The notes: generated by a model from the letters alone, not told the origin. Positions 1 to 9,248 are shown, numbered from the stretch's first letter. The stretch: DNA of 64,000 nucleotides from Bacteroidota bacterium (GCA_029573235.1 JAKQGX010000004.1:1-64000), one strand, 5' to 3'. Translations and numbers: made by a program.

Positions 1-452
1 GGGTTGCCAAAGCTGTAAGCATAGGGCTTTTGCAGCGGCAGCCGCAGCCAACTGTCCTTCCATATCGTATCCGGCAGCACAAAGAGGCTGTCGTAATATA
101 CCGTATCTAACTGGGGATGTACCATAGCTCCCGGTACAATAGGAACGGGAAACATAGAGTAGTGGCTCGACCCCATCCGCACCATCAGCCCGGGCAGGTA
201 GGCACCCTTGGGGGTCATCCCGGCATTTCGGATATACAAGTCGGTGATGACCCCCTGGGCGGGCATGTTCGGAAAATCGGAACGATGGTACAATACCTGA
301 TAACCGCCTGACTGGTAGTGGGCTAACATAGTCCCTACAGTGTACAGTCTGGAACTGGGGGGGAAGGTATCGCATTTGTAGAGGGGGGTGCTCTGGGCAG
401 CCGCCGTGGTGGCTGCCAGCATAAAGGCTATTATGGTTATATATGTTCTCAT
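1..452 (-). CDS. Secreted protein of unknown function (3' end outside window)
   Basis: This reading frame is absent from the ORF track because it runs off the left edge without a stop; 150 codons are visible. It starts with a typical signal peptide (MRTYITIIAFMLAATTAAAQ) with probable cleavage after AAAQ, so the product is exported. The mature part is rich in Pro, Tyr and Gly and has alternating beta-strand character, but I recognise no family. The start lies only 12 bases after the stop of the upstream T9SS-secreted protein, so the two probably share a transcript and any switching of the first gene may also affect this one. It may be another surface or adhesin-like protein carrying its sorting domain beyond the window, which cannot be checked here. 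Confidence 0.75.
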   Translation of the reverse strand, partial: MRTYITIIAFMLAATTAAAQSTPLYKCDTFPPSSRLYTVGTMLAHYQSGGYQVLYHRSDFPNMPAQGVITDLYIRNAGMTPKGAYLPGLMVRMGSSHYSMFPVPIVPGAMVHPQLDTVYYDSLFVLPDTIWKDSWLRLPLQKPYAYSFGN

Positions 453-464
453 GATGCCTTCTAT

Positions 465-2093
465 TTAGCGTTTCAAAAATTTTTGACTGGGGATGCCGGG
501 TATTTGCAACCAATACGTACCACTGCCCAGCGAGCGGATGTCTATCTCCTTGCTCGGGGTGCTGCCCTGCAGCATTACCCGCCCGGTCATATCCATAATG
601 GTATAGTGGTAAGGTGCCGGTGCAGAGGTAGTAAGGTGCAGCCAATCGTTTGCGGGATTGGGGTAGAGGGTAGCTGCCGGCACGGTGGCTACCTGAACGA
701 CGGTAGGTCGAAACTTCATGGTATCCGGCGAGGGGGATAACTTCATGAATATATTCCCTCCGCTGCCATTGCCTATATCACGACCATCGTACCAAGCACT
801 CAGCAGGTAATCGCCGGAATTGCTGCAAGTACTCAACGCCAACGATTTGGAGGCATCGGCAGATGTATAGTCAGGGCTGATTGCGCCGGTAGGCGATTGA
901 TTGATTTGGTAATAACTGCCACTAAGGGGCAATCCGGAATTGGGTGCTATATCCCAAGCATAGTAGCTGAGGGAATCATATACCAAATAACCCACGGTAA
1001 ATTGTTTTTTACCTATAATAGGAGAAGTAATAGGATGGGGGAATTCTAAACCACCTGCCACACAGGGTGATTTCACATCATTAAGTAAAAAAGGAGTAGT
1101 GAAATGTTGTAACGTGTTGGAGGATTGACCACTTAACCCATACCCTTGATAGCCGGAGCCGACCCTTGCAGATACTGCAACTTGCCACAATGGCTCTGGA
1201 ACGTATTGTATGCTCAAGGATTCAATACGTGGGAAAAGAACTGATGCAACCGAATGATTTATTGTATCTACTATTGTTGGAGTGCCAAAAGGAGGGATTA
1301 GTAATCTAACGGCAGTCAGAATAGAGGGTGGTGCTCCAGGAGTAGCTACAGTATATGTAAATACTGCAAATTTTTGGGGATTAGACGGGTTATTTATTAG
1401 TGTATAACAAGCAACATCCGACGATTCACTATGACCGGTGTGGGATGCTACTTGTGCGGATAGGTTGGTACGTCCTTGTAACTTAAAACCCGACATGTTG
1501 TATAGGGCATAATAAATATCAGATGTCCCGATCGGGTCGAGTTCTGTCCAAGTAACAATAAGTTCATCCAAACGATGAAAGCCATCTTTGTTGTATTGGC
1601 GGGTGTCCGTCCACATATCTAAATGAGGCATTGGGTCGGTATCTGAAAACGGAGGATATGCGGAAAATGACAAAGGAGGCAATGTAATCCCGGCAGATGC
1701 TACATTAAAGGTTGGAAGCCCCACATCTATTAAATCGTAAAAATCAAGTCTCACAAAATTACCGGCATCATAGTAAGTGATGGCGGCACGGTATCGTCCC
1801 GGTTGGTCGGGGTTGTCGCCAATGACGATGTCGGGGCGGCTGCCGTCAATGTTAATAGTGTATGTATGCCCGGCATAGTCTTTAAAGAAAGCATGAGATA
1901 CGTTGCTCTTGCATCCTTCATCCCATGCAATGCCAATAATGGGTTGGTCGTGCAGGGTTTTTATCATGTCGCAATTGACCACTACATCGTCCAGCTTATG
2001 ATCCGGAACGCCCATATTGGTAGTCGTAACTTGGTCCACCCATACATCCGGCAGGGTGGCAGGTACTTGTGCGAGGGTGGATAGGGATAACAT
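465..2093 (-). CDS. Secreted protein with C-terminal T9SS sorting domain; N-terminus frameshifted by a G10 tract
   Basis: The last roughly 70 residues (from LYPNPANDWLHL through GRVMLQG and SGTYWLQI to the basic end FLKR) form a type A T9SS sorting domain (Por_Secre_tail), which directs export across the outer membrane. The bulk has no family I recognise. The ORF-track start gives an improbable short leader (MLSLSTLAQ) without positive charge. Upstream, an ATG at 2148 opens MLQKHTFRKMLWG and would make a complete signal peptide ending in LAQ, but the run of ten G between the two parts leaves them out of frame; nine or twelve G would join them. As written the gene is probably off, or the homopolymer was miscounted. 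It is followed after 12 bases by the secreted protein at the window edge. Confidence 0.85.
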   Translation of the reverse strand: MLSLSTLAQVPATLPDVWVDQVTTTNMGVPDHKLDDVVVNCDMIKTLHDQPIIGIAWDEGCKSNVSHAFFKDYAGHTYTINIDGSRPDIVIGDNPDQPGRYRAAITYYDAGNFVRLDFYDLIDVGLPTFNVASAGITLPPLSFSAYPPFSDTDPMPHLDMWTDTRQYNKDGFHRLDELIVTWTELDPIGTSDIYYALYNMSGFKLQGRTNLSAQVASHTGHSESSDVACYTLINNPSNPQKFAVFTYTVATPGAPPSILTAVRLLIPPFGTPTIVDTINHSVASVLFPRIESLSIQYVPEPLWQVAVSARVGSGYQGYGLSGQSSNTLQHFTTPFLLNDVKSPCVAGGLEFPHPITSPIIGKKQFTVGYLVYDSLSYYAWDIAPNSGLPLSGSYYQINQSPTGAISPDYTSADASKSLALSTCSNSGDYLLSAWYDGRDIGNGSGGNIFMKLSPSPDTMKFRPTVVQVATVPAATLYPNPANDWLHLTTSAPAPYHYTIMDMTGRVMLQGSTPSKEIDIRSLGSGTYWLQIPGIPSQKFLKR

Positions 2094-2104
2094 ATTAAAA
2101 ATTA

Positions 2105-2114
2105 CCCCCCCCCC
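2105..2114 (-). repeat. Homopolymeric G10 tract (C10 on + strand) in signal-peptide coding region
   Basis: Ten consecutive G (minus strand) lie 32 bases after the putative ATG at 2148. With ten G the frame runs into TAA shortly afterwards; with nine or twelve it continues into the 542-codon frame. Such tracts mutate by slipped-strand mispairing, so this is a candidate on/off switch. Confidence 0.75.
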
Positions 2115-2261
2115 ATAACATTTTTCTAAATGTGTGCTTTTGTAGCATGTTTGAGAAAGTTTAAAAGGTTAAGAATAGGTTAAAGATAAACACTATTCCA
2201 CCAAAAAACAAAATATGTAAGGAGATAATTTAGAAAATAATGGAACAACAACTAGGGTCCA

Positions 2262-2558
2262 TTACAGCACCAGCATTTCCCGATTCAGGCTCCAGGCTTC
2301 TGCCTTTGCTGCAAACAACGATTTTGTTTTCGACCAAGTATCTTTGAAAAGAGGCGAGAAACGATAATGATTTAGTTTGGCTTCGTTTTCCCAATGACTA
2401 TAGGTAAAGAAAATAGTGGGATCGTGGGCATCTCGCCACAGCTCCAGATGCTTGCAACCATCCACCCGGCGGATACGTTCTTTTCGTTCTTCAAACAAGT
2501 GGAGAAACGTGACTACGTGCTCCGGCAGAAACTGCATTTTTACGATTCGTAGTATCAT
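2262..2558 (-). CDS. Antibiotic biosynthesis monooxygenase (ABM) domain protein
   Basis: The 98-residue product has the length and pattern of a single ABM/dimeric alpha-beta barrel domain: an opening strand (ILRIVKMQF), a helix with EERKERIRRVDGCKHLELW, and the FFTYSHWENEAKLNHY segment typical of YgiN/HmoA-like proteins. Family members act as small cytoplasmic quinol, haem or polyketide monooxygenases without a bound cofactor; the substrate cannot be told from sequence. The ATG overlaps the stop of the upstream SAM hydrolase gene by four bases (ATGA), which implies translational coupling and one operon of two genes. Confidence 0.8.
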   Translation of the reverse strand: MILRIVKMQFLPEHVVTFLHLFEERKERIRRVDGCKHLELWRDAHDPTIFFTYSHWENEAKLNHYRFSPLFKDTWSKTKSLFAAKAEAWSLNREMLVL

Positions 2559-3349
2559 TCGAAGAAAATTTTAACGGTGTTGTACATCAGGTTTTTGTCT
2601 TGGCGCACTTGCAGTCCAAACAACGAAGCAGCCTTGCCTCTGTTGATGGTCAGTTCCAAATATCCGGCAGCATTAAACCGACACAGTTTTTCGCTTTCGC
2701 GCACATCAGTATAGTGTTGTTTGATGCTGGTAATGACCTCGTCTCTCATAAAACGAATGGTAAACGGACGGTTGGCTTGTACGGCTTCAAACTGTTGTCG
2801 GGTGATGTTTAATACCACATTTTCAAATCGGTCGATGTACATCACATGACATTCGAGGGTATTACCTTCCAGCTTGGGCAGCCAATGCACCGGTGTGTTT
2901 TGAGCGTCAAATAGCGGTAAACCCAAGTCGGCAGGAGAGCTTGTCTGCAAGGATTGTAAGAGCCAGCCCAGTTTTTGCATCCAAGCGCCGAATCCATCTT
3001 TAGCGTTCACCGTGGCAGCTTTCCAAAGTGTGGTAGCCGCACTGTCAAAGGTTAAGGAAAGAATACCATTGTCCGGTGCCAGAAAATAATGACCGTCTTT
3101 TTCGCACAGTACCATCACCGATTCTTTTTGATAAAAGATATCAAACAAAACAAGGTGGCAGGTGTTTTTGGGGAAACTCCGGTAGGCGGAAGCCAGTAAG
3201 TAGGCTGCTTGCGAGGTTTGATACGGCTCTACATGATGGCTGATATCCACCATAGGAACATTAGGTATATATGTCATCAATATACCCTTTGCCTTTGCCA
3301 GCGTGGCATCTTGCAATCCGAAATCTGATAATAGAGTAACCGCATTCAT
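2555..3349 (-). CDS. SAM hydrolase / SAM hydroxide adenosyltransferase family protein (DUF62)
   Basis: The N-terminus MNAVTLLSDFGLQDA, then VDISHHVEPY and AAYLLASAYRSFP, match the DUF62 fold, whose members cleave S-adenosylmethionine to adenosine and methionine with water (or halide) as nucleophile. The C-terminal half (HVMYIDRFENVVLNI) matches the family's beta-barrel domain with its conserved D-x-F-G/E-N segment. The usual VDPGVG stretch is replaced by FDIFYQKE, a divergence in the central motif. The ORF track begins at 3412, but a TACTTTTG promoter element sits at 3358-3365, eight bases before the ATG at 3349, so I take 3349 as the start; the mRNA may be nearly leaderless. It is the first gene of a pair with the ABM protein. 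Confidence 0.82.
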   Translation of the reverse strand: MNAVTLLSDFGLQDATLAKAKGILMTYIPNVPMVDISHHVEPYQTSQAAYLLASAYRSFPKNTCHLVLFDIFYQKESVMVLCEKDGHYFLAPDNGILSLTFDSAATTLWKAATVNAKDGFGAWMQKLGWLLQSLQTSSPADLGLPLFDAQNTPVHWLPKLEGNTLECHVMYIDRFENVVLNITRQQFEAVQANRPFTIRFMRDEVITSIKQHYTDVRESEKLCRFNAAGYLELTINRGKAASLFGLQVRQDKNLMYNTVKIFFE

Positions 3350-3357
3350 CAGCAGTG

Positions 3358-3365
3358 CAAAAGTA
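3358..3365 (-). promoter_or_regulatory. Bacteroidota -7 promoter element TACTTTTG
   Basis: TACTTTTG matches TAnnTTTG and lies 8 bases upstream of the chosen ATG at 3349. It decides the start of the DUF62 gene. Confidence 0.6.
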
Positions 3366-3489
3366 GCAGCCTGCGTCACAAAAGCAAAACATGATTTAGG
3401 AGAGAAAACCACCGCTCTTGGTTGCGAATAATATCCTCACTAATATTTCGTTTACATTGGTATAACTTTACGCCCCACAATCTATTGCC

Positions 3490-4914
3490 TTGATGAAGAA
3501 CTCACGCGCTATTATCGGTATGCTTATCAGTGCCATTGTCCTTATAGGTTTCAACGCTTGTAAAAAAGAAACCTTGTTGACCAGCGGCGGAACGCTTCGA
3601 TTTTCTACCGATACCCTCAGTTTTGATACGGTCTTTACCGAATATGCGAGCTTCACGATGGAGCTAAAAATATACAATCCTCAAAGCCAAAAAATATCCC
3701 TCTCCAATGTACGCTTAGAAAAAGGAACACAATCCTATTTTTCCCTCAATGTAGATGGGCAATCCGGAAACAGCATTTCTCAAATTGAGGTAGCCGCCAA
3801 TGATAGTTTCTATGTATTTGCCACGGTGAAAATAGACCCCACCAACGATAATAATCCCTTCATCATTGAAGACCGATTGATAGCCACATTAAACGGAAAT
3901 GAATTTTCGATACCGGTATATGCTTATGGGCAAAATGCGCATTACCTCCGCGATAGTGTCATCTCGCAAGATATGACTTGGGTTAATGACCGTCCCTATG
4001 TGATACTGCACAGTGCTGCCGTGGACGTGGGCAAAACCCTGACCATACAACCCGGCTGCCGGATATATATGCACCAGGACTCGCGCTTGTATGTGCTGGG
4101 ACGACTATTGGCACAAGGAACTAAGCAAGACAGCATTATCTTTCAAGGCAATCGTTTGGATCGGGGATATTTTGGCTATCAAGGTTATCCCGGCGAATGG
4201 GGCGGCATCTATTTCGACAGCAGTAGCACGGGCAATGTACTGGACTGGGTGGTGCTGCGCAACTGTGGTAACAATGCCGGCGGCGGTCTTCCCTTTGCGA
4301 TAGAAGTATTCGGAAAACAAGGCAGCCCTACCCAACTGACCTTGCAACACACCTTAGTTGAAAACAGTATCGGCTATGGATTGATTAGTTTTTCGGGAAA
4401 TATTACCGCACAAAATTCCTTGTTCCATACCTGTGGGGCGCAAGCGTTGGCGCTCTTGCAAGGCGGCAATTACCGTTTCGACAATTGCGACTTTATCATT
4501 TATGGTACCAACAAAGTGAGCCATATCAATCAACCCACAGTAGCCGTGCTCAACTATTTTGACATTACCCAAACCACACGTCTGGTGGGCGATTTAACGG
4601 CTCAATTCAACAACTGTGTTATTGACGGCTCATTGGAGAACGAGCTGTTCTGCAATCGTTCGGATGCTGCCGGCTATCAGGTTTCATTTAATCATTGTTT
4701 GATAAAAAGCAAAGACCCGGTTCCGAATTATGTAACGCTGGCGCAATGCCGTATCAATGAAAATCCATTGTACAAGGATATTTCCAAATGGGATTTTCGT
4801 CCGAAAGAAGGCTCTCCGTTAATTGACAACGGCACAACGATACCGAGTATCACCAACGATTTAGATGATAAAGTGTGGGGGCTTCCCATGGGTATCGGCT
4901 GTTATAAATACTAA
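3490..4914 (+). CDS. Lipoprotein with right-handed beta-helix domain
   Basis: The protein starts with a lipoprotein signal (hydrophobic stretch ending IGFNAC, Cys as the lipidation site). Residues of about 30-150 form beta-sandwich-like sequence (TLSFDTVF, FTMELKIYNP) resembling an Ig/choice-of-anchor module. From about 170 to 450 there are repeated short strands and Asn-rich turns (VLRNCGNNAGG, TLVENSIGYGLI, SLFHTCGAQAL, NCDFIIYG, NCVIDG), the pattern of a parallel beta-helix (NosD/polysaccharide lyase-like). Such lipoproteins sit in the outer membrane and may bind or cut polysaccharide, but no catalytic motif is clear. MMKNS may start at either Met. It is divergent from the SAM hydrolase gene and convergent with the M1 peptidase. 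Confidence 0.78.
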   Translation: MMKNSRAIIGMLISAIVLIGFNACKKETLLTSGGTLRFSTDTLSFDTVFTEYASFTMELKIYNPQSQKISLSNVRLEKGTQSYFSLNVDGQSGNSISQIEVAANDSFYVFATVKIDPTNDNNPFIIEDRLIATLNGNEFSIPVYAYGQNAHYLRDSVISQDMTWVNDRPYVILHSAAVDVGKTLTIQPGCRIYMHQDSRLYVLGRLLAQGTKQDSIIFQGNRLDRGYFGYQGYPGEWGGIYFDSSSTGNVLDWVVLRNCGNNAGGGLPFAIEVFGKQGSPTQLTLQHTLVENSIGYGLISFSGNITAQNSLFHTCGAQALALLQGGNYRFDNCDFIIYGTNKVSHINQPTVAVLNYFDITQTTRLVGDLTAQFNNCVIDGSLENELFCNRSDAAGYQVSFNHCLIKSKDPVPNYVTLAQCRINENPLYKDISKWDFRPKEGSPLIDNGTTIPSITNDLDDKVWGLPMGIGCYKY

Positions 4915-4934
4915 ATCACATTACCAACCTTTAC

Positions 4935-7529
4935 CTACAAAGCGCGATACCGTTCGATGAGGTCGGCATCTTTTTCGTCGGCAATAATCCGTGCCCGATA
5001 AGGGTCAATGATGGGTAGCCGGGCTGTGGCAACTGCCCGCAATGATTTATTAGTGGAGGCAGCGGCATGTTGGTAATATTGGTACAATCGAAACACCACT
5101 GCTCCTACATCAAAACGATACGTTTTAATGCTTTCCGTAGCTGCCATTTGTTGTAATAAATGCAAGCAACTATCCAACACCTTTGGGTCTTCGCAGCGGA
5201 TGGCATACGTATATAACTGTTGCGCCAAGGCAATTTTCGAACGACCATAAAGCGTTTTAGACGTATGCGCCAACATATTGAAATCGGCATCATTACCGGC
5301 TTTCGCCAAGATAGACCATACGGCATGGCGAAGCTCCGCATGGCAATCACCACGGGCTATTCGGGATACAGCTATGCGATAGGCACTCGTGCTGTCGATG
5401 GCACTCAAGGCTTCGAGTGCGGCACCGGCAACGGCATAAGAGCTATCGCCAACGGCTTCCGAAAATGCTTCTTTCATTGAGAAAACCTTCCATGCACCCA
5501 GTACTTTAAACGCTTCTGCCCGCACAAGGTTATTACCATCGTGCCTTGCCAACAATACGATAGCATCCTTCAAGTCTTTGAAATGTTTTTGATGGGTATA
5601 ATAATCGTGCAATAAAGAGAGTGCATGCGTTCTTACTTCGGGATGCGGGTCTTTTAAACCCGCTGCTACCAATAGATAGGAGGCGCTGTCGGTGGCATAT
5701 TGCAGGGCGGCTGTCAGGCTTCTTCGTTTGGAGATATAATCATTTTCTGCCACCAAAAATTGTTGTAACCAAAGTGATGCCGATTTGGTTTCCTGCATCT
5801 CGCCCACCAACCCATGCTCGATATCGGGAATTATTAACGGCTTCACTCCCTGCTGATAAGGATAGGAAAACTGCTGTTGTTTTTTTTGCAAGTTCCAAAC
5901 AATGGGCTGCAGCTCGCTACCATACACAAGTCCGGATTTTAAGGTTAAGGCATAAGCTGCCCCTGGTTGCAACTGTTGGATGTGCACTTGCAGCATTTGC
6001 AGCGAATCGTTGTAGTCATATTCCAACTTCAGCACCGGATGCCCTCCTTTGTAATACCATTGAAGGAAAAAAGGCGTCCAATCGGTGCCGGTAACTTGTT
6101 CTACTGCTTTTCGCCAGTCGGATACTTCTGCATTGCCCAAAGCATGAGATTGCAGGTATCGATTCATAGCCAGATAAAAAGCGCTGTCGCCCATCAAGCC
6201 ATGCATATAGCGCAAGATGGCACTACCCTTTTGATACGACACACGGTCAAACATGTCTTCGTGCCGGGCATATTGGGTGCGCACCAGCGGTGGGTCGTTG
6301 TTGACAGCTTGGCGGAGATAACTGTTCAAATCGTTATATGCCAACAGGTCGTTGGACACGGCACCATAGCGATGCTTTCGCCAAAGCTGCTCGCCATAGG
6401 TGGCAAACGATTCGTTGAGGGTCAATTGCCCCCATGACTTTGCGGTAACGTAGTCGCCAAACCATTGGTGAAACAATTCGTGCGATACTACATCTTCGTT
6501 ATTGCGGTCTGCCAGCTCCCGATGATTTTGATGCATAAATTCGCCAAACAAACTGGCACTGGTGTTTTCCATTGCACCGCTCACATAATCGCGCACGATA
6601 ATCTGGCTGTATTTATTCCAAGGATACGGCACGCCGGTAATACCCGAAAAGAAGTCTATCATCTGCGGCGTGTGTTGAAAAATCCGTAAGGCATAAGGTG
6701 CATAAGCCGGCTCGACATAATACTGAATGGGCTTGCCTTTCCAAGGTGTATCATTGACGATTACAAAATTGCCCACAGCAAACATGATAGCATAGGGTTG
6801 TATAGGTTGCCGCATCTCCCAAGTATCCACGCGCTCTCCATTTCCTGTTTTTTGACTTTTCACCAATGCACCATTGCTGAGTGTAACAAAGGAATCCGGA
6901 ACGGTGAGGCGCAATGTAAACGTAAACTTTTCGTTGGGTTGGTCGAAGGTGGGAAACCAATGAGAGTTGGCTTGTGTCTCACCTTGTGTCCACAATTGTT
7001 TGGGCTTGCCGGGTACTTCGTAATTATTGTTGATGTAATACAAACCACGGTCTTCGGAAATGGCTTTGCTGCCGCCCGGATTTGCAACATAAGGCTGTGC
7101 TACGTACTGAATAAATAGAACAATAGTATCATGGGCAGCATAGGTTTTGTCTAATTTTATCACCAGCTTTTCTTCTTTTTGATAATAGGACAACGGCTTG
7201 GTTTGTGGATGCTTCAAAGCTACTTGTTCTACCTTCATGGAGGGTGCATCCAAAAGGATAGAGTCGGAAGGATAGAAATAGGGGTGCAGGCGTATCTGCA
7301 CGGTTCCTTTGGCTTCGTACAAATAGCTTCCGTGGCGCATTTGAAAGGGTTGCAAATCGATATCGGTGTGAAGTATATCCCAATAACGTGGTACTGCTGT
7401 GCGGTACTCAGATGAGGCAGTCGTAACCGTGACGGCTCCAAGAGATTTGTCTTCTGAAATGACTTTTTTAGTGCTTGTGCAAGCCATCATACCCATCACT
7501 GCAACGATAGAAGCAAACAGTTGTTTCAT
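4935..7529 (-). CDS. M1 family aminopeptidase lipoprotein
   Basis: The zinc aminopeptidase signature is complete: GAMEN at residues 318-322, HELFH at 350-354 within HELFHQWFGDY, and the third ligand Glu at about 373 in TLNESFA. These enzymes remove N-terminal residues from peptides. A lipobox (MGMMAC at the start) places it in the envelope. The C-terminal third (LKDPHPEVRTHALSLL, NLVRAEAFKVLGAW and similar) consists of HEAT-like helical repeats as in many Bacteroidota M1 enzymes. The length of 864 residues is normal for the family. The gene is monocistronic and convergent with the beta-helix lipoprotein, with 20 bases between their stops. Confidence 0.93.
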   Translation of the reverse strand: MKQLFASIVAVMGMMACTSTKKVISEDKSLGAVTVTTASSEYRTAVPRYWDILHTDIDLQPFQMRHGSYLYEAKGTVQIRLHPYFYPSDSILLDAPSMKVEQVALKHPQTKPLSYYQKEEKLVIKLDKTYAAHDTIVLFIQYVAQPYVANPGGSKAISEDRGLYYINNNYEVPGKPKQLWTQGETQANSHWFPTFDQPNEKFTFTLRLTVPDSFVTLSNGALVKSQKTGNGERVDTWEMRQPIQPYAIMFAVGNFVIVNDTPWKGKPIQYYVEPAYAPYALRIFQHTPQMIDFFSGITGVPYPWNKYSQIIVRDYVSGAMENTSASLFGEFMHQNHRELADRNNEDVVSHELFHQWFGDYVTAKSWGQLTLNESFATYGEQLWRKHRYGAVSNDLLAYNDLNSYLRQAVNNDPPLVRTQYARHEDMFDRVSYQKGSAILRYMHGLMGDSAFYLAMNRYLQSHALGNAEVSDWRKAVEQVTGTDWTPFFLQWYYKGGHPVLKLEYDYNDSLQMLQVHIQQLQPGAAYALTLKSGLVYGSELQPIVWNLQKKQQQFSYPYQQGVKPLIIPDIEHGLVGEMQETKSASLWLQQFLVAENDYISKRRSLTAALQYATDSASYLLVAAGLKDPHPEVRTHALSLLHDYYTHQKHFKDLKDAIVLLARHDGNNLVRAEAFKVLGAWKVFSMKEAFSEAVGDSSYAVAGAALEALSAIDSTSAYRIAVSRIARGDCHAELRHAVWSILAKAGNDADFNMLAHTSKTLYGRSKIALAQQLYTYAIRCEDPKVLDSCLHLLQQMAATESIKTYRFDVGAVVFRLYQYYQHAAASTNKSLRAVATARLPIIDPYRARIIADEKDADLIERYRAL

Positions 7530-7592
7530 ACAAGAATTGATAATAGAATACTAATGTAGCAGAATTGATACGGATAAAAAGGGTGATTTATT

Positions 7593-7600
7593 TACATTTG
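7593..7600 (+). promoter_or_regulatory. -7 promoter element TACATTTG
   Basis: TACATTTG matches TAnnTTTG 28 bases upstream of the biotin-carrier ATG; it can serve the run of three genes up to 9776. Confidence 0.55.
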
Positions 7601-7628
7601 CCGGACTATAAAAAACAAGCTGTATTTC

Positions 7629-8129
7629 ATGTTGCAAGCAAAGGTCAACGAAAAAAAAGAATACCGTGTAGAACAAATGGATGGGGAATGGTACGTCAAT
7701 GATACTCCGGTGAAATGGGATATCCGTATGTTGCCCAATGGGCTCATCAGTATTTTGTACAATCACCAATCCTATACGGCCACCTTGGAATCGGTAAACC
7801 ACAAGACCAAAGAAGTGCAACTCAATATAGGTGGAAGACCCTACCACATAGCCCTCAAAGAACCCATTGACCAACTATTGAGCAGCATGGGGCTGGATAT
7901 GGCTTTGGCACAAAAAGTAGAACCGGTGAAAGCTCCAATGCCGGGAATGGTGTTGAAAATATTAGTTACGCCCGGACAACAAATCAACAAAGGCGATGGA
8001 CTGCTGATATTAGAAGCCATGAAGATGGAAAACATTTTAAAAGCAACGGCTCCCGCCACCGTAAAAGCCATTAAAGTAACGGAAAAAACAGCCGTAGAAA
8101 AAGGAGCCATCCTGATAGATTTAGAATAA
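7629..8129 (+). CDS. Biotin carboxyl carrier protein subunit (acyl-CoA carboxylase type)
   Basis: The last 75 residues are a biotinyl domain: PMPGMVLKI, a Gly-rich turn, and EAMKMEN, whose second Lys is the biotinylation site. The first 90 residues are strand-rich and contain NGLISILYNHQSYTATLE, as in the stand-alone carrier subunits of acetyl- or propionyl-CoA carboxylases of Bacteroidota. It would shuttle carboxybiotin between a biotin carboxylase and a carboxyltransferase, neither of which is encoded nearby. The stop is followed after two bases by the next ATG, so transcription with the DUF4476 protein is likely even though no functional link is known. Confidence 0.9.
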   Translation: MLQAKVNEKKEYRVEQMDGEWYVNDTPVKWDIRMLPNGLISILYNHQSYTATLESVNHKTKEVQLNIGGRPYHIALKEPIDQLLSSMGLDMALAQKVEPVKAPMPGMVLKILVTPGQQINKGDGLLILEAMKMENILKATAPATVKAIKVTEKTAVEKGAILIDLE

Positions 8130-8131
8130 TC

Positions 8132-9241
8132 ATGAAATCTTTTATTAAATATTTCACCCTACTCACTGGTCTGTTGTTTTCCTTGCAGGCAGCAGCAGAG
8201 CGCTTTTCGTATGTGTATATACAAGGCGATAAGAAATTGCCATTTTATGTAAAAATGGAAGATGAGATGCTGCCCCGTTACAGCAAATACTTTTGCATCA
8301 TTCCACAATTGGCGGCTGCCCCCATTCAAATACAAATACTCTTTCAGCAAAATGAATACCCTCCCCAAACCTTCAATATTTTAGTGCCTCAAGATGGGCA
8401 TCGAGGTTTTCTGCTAACGCGCATCAATAACAGCTTTGCTTTATACGACCTGCAACAAAAATTTTACCTGCTGCCCGGCACCACCAATGAAGACCGCCTT
8501 CCCGCAACCAACACCCTCACTGCTACGACCGCAACCGCACTCGAAGCTCCTAAAGTAACGACCGCCCGAGTAATACGAAAAAACGAAACACCTCAAACCA
8601 TACTACCTAAAACGGAGACAAACCAACCGACACAAACCAAGAAGGCTGCAGCTACGAATGAGCCGGAGTTTATGGAAGGTATCGAGCTGACTACGCCCAA
8701 TGGTCGCACCCACTCTACGACAACGGAAAACACATCCACGACCAACGAAACAACCGAAAATATTCCGGTACGGCAACCCGTCTACCAGCGTCAACAAACG
8801 AACGTACCTCAGCGAGTAAACATAGCCGACGAAGTAGCCGTGGAAGAAGTGACCGAACCAACTGCTACAACAGAATCAACCGTGATGGAGGAGGCTACAC
8901 CGGCAGCACCTAATCCCGCAACCACTACCCTACCGCAAGTAAATCGTGCCTGTCCGGAACCCATAGGTGATGAGAAATTTGATGATATTTACTTGGCTGC
9001 GAAAGCCAAAAACAATGACGACAAGCGAATAGGATACCTAATAAAAAAGGCAGAAGAGCACTGTTACAGTTCCCGACACGCATTTTTATTAGCTCGATTG
9101 ATGCAAGCAGAGTCGTTGCGGTATTCTTTTTTGAAAGCGATATATCCTAAAATTACCGACCAACAAAACTTTCCATTACTGGCAGATGCCTTGTTTCAAA
9201 CCTTGGAATGGAAAAGTTACTTCACACTGATTTACGAATAA
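8132..9241 (+). CDS. Secreted DUF4476-domain protein with Thr-rich linker
   Basis: A signal peptide (FTLLTGLLFSLQAAAE) leads to an N-terminal beta-rich module (YVYIQGDKKLPFYVKM, NILVPQDGHRGFLLTRI). Residues of roughly 120-275 are a low-complexity Thr/Glu/Pro/Asn linker. The last 95 residues (FDDIYLAAKAKNNDDKRIGY, LMQAESLRYSFLKAIYPKI, ADALFQTLEW) match the helical DUF4476 domain found in Bacteroidota exported proteins; its function is unknown. The gene sits between the biotin carrier (2-base gap) and a lipoprotein (7-base gap), so the three are probably cotranscribed. Confidence 0.78.
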   Translation: MKSFIKYFTLLTGLLFSLQAAAERFSYVYIQGDKKLPFYVKMEDEMLPRYSKYFCIIPQLAAAPIQIQILFQQNEYPPQTFNILVPQDGHRGFLLTRINNSFALYDLQQKFYLLPGTTNEDRLPATNTLTATTATALEAPKVTTARVIRKNETPQTILPKTETNQPTQTKKAAATNEPEFMEGIELTTPNGRTHSTTTENTSTTNETTENIPVRQPVYQRQQTNVPQRVNIADEVAVEEVTEPTATTESTVMEEATPAAPNPATTTLPQVNRACPEPIGDEKFDDIYLAAKAKNNDDKRIGYLIKKAEEHCYSSRHAFLLARLMQAESLRYSFLKAIYPKITDQQNFPLLADALFQTLEWKSYFTLIYE

Positions 9242-9248
9242 ACGATAC

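Noticed and set aside
5621-6437. Two overlapping plus-strand ORFs (157 and 156 codons) inside the M1 peptidase gene
   Set aside because: The opposite-strand M1 gene has complete motifs across this region; these ORFs have no coding features.
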